Origin: Morella rubra
Lineage: Eukaryota; Streptophyta; Magnoliopsida; Fagales; Myricaceae
Length of the DNA stretch: 64,000 nucleotides
Reading direction: 5' to 3'
NCBI GenBank assembly: GCA_003952965.2
Contig: CM025849.1
Location: 4,658,568-4,722,567 of the forward strand
The position numbers and the translations under genes are program-made. Of the stretch, positions 63,391 to 64,000 are shown in pieces; the stretch's first letter is position 1; each line of letters opens with the position of its first letter. The notes below the pieces were generated by a model. It was not told the origin of the DNA. It worked only from the letters and a program-made list of their open reading frames with translations, and made no database searches.

Positions 63391-64000
63391 TCTTTTTATT
63401 CTGCAACACTGTTAGGCAAACGGGTTAAGCTGAGAAGGAAACAGAAGAACCTATTATGTCATTTGATACACAGTGAAAATCCATTGTGACAACCTGCTAT
63501 AATGATGCTCTTTGAAGTACATAGTTATACAAACAGAAGTTCAGAACCACCAGCTATAGTCTCCACAAAATTCATCAAGAAAGCCAACTTGACCAAATTA
63601 TATCTACACACAAGTACTTCTCATAATCCCGGACGAGATGGAATCAAGCTTTTATGCACAACCACAAGTTGCTTGTACGTGGCATTTTTTGGGTCCATGG
63701 TAAGGACATTTGGACGTGTTATACTCCGCTACCTGCCACAAGGTACATAATGGGTACCCTTAGTTGGTTCAGTTTAGTTTTCCCATTTATTTTTCGTATT
63801 GTTTTTGAGTTGTACTTGATGTGAATTGAACCTGCAACCTCATCCATCACCCAGTACTTATAGGGTTGACAGCATCATTAAGCCCAAAGGTCATTAGCTG
63901 TTCACAATATGGGGCCAAAGTTTACATCTAAAAACATACTTGAATTTCTCTGATGCATATGTGTACAATCTAATATGTATGTGTTATACATGACTATATG
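63391..64000. other. Upstream flank of the last gene
   Basis: Probably includes the 5' leader, a leader intron and the promoter of the minus-strand membrane-protein gene. GTGAATTGAACCTGCAACC near 63821 resembles a decayed repeat boundary. No other gene is seen. Confidence 0.3.

Overview
The window is a piece of a plant nuclear genome, from a dicot. It is AT-rich between genes, genes have GT-AG introns, microsatellites and small transposon remnants are common, and every confident gene belongs to a land-plant family. A woody rosid is plausible but cannot be fixed from the sequence alone. I see no bacterial, viral or organellar segment and no CRISPR array.

Left part (1-25.2 kb), gene-rich: a probable plastid multi-pass membrane protein (1360-2337, +); an eight-exon VAP27-type ER tether (4841-10332, +); a six-exon acidic protein with a UIM-like helix and a C-terminal EF-hand (11552-14606, -), convergent with VAP27; and a seven-exon plastid-type CDP-diacylglycerol synthase (18554-25205, +). 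I assembled the multi-exon models by hand; all splice phases close and each protein has a sensible length.

Middle part (25.2-49.5 kb), gene-poor apart from one gene: a GRAS regulator of the SCL6/HAM group (37406-39607, -), with a perfect miR171 complementary site in its coding sequence. The rest is AT-rich DNA with SINE-like copies, MITE-like elements, tandem duplications and GA/TA tracts.

Right part (49.5-64 kb): a five-coding-exon ATG8 gene (50099-53307, +), whose protein ends exactly at the glycine that is normally exposed by ATG4; a two-exon RGF/GLV/CLEL peptide-hormone precursor (57482-58064, +) ending in a textbook sulfated-peptide motif; and a small single-pass membrane protein (63070-63390, -). 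Two copies of one LTR lie in opposite orientation near the two ends (2.8-3.6 kb and 59.2-59.9 kb).

The genes are not an operon or pathway cluster. Loose themes are ER and membrane lipid biology (VAP27, CDP-DAG synthase), autophagy (ATG8) and meristem control (SCL6/HAM with miR171; RGF peptide). The least expected observations are the naturally mature ATG8 C-terminus with an in-frame alternative acceptor, the RGF-type precursor, and a set of very small insertions in VAP27 introns that consist almost only of a CTTATCA-poly(A) end flanked by 16-19 bp target duplications.
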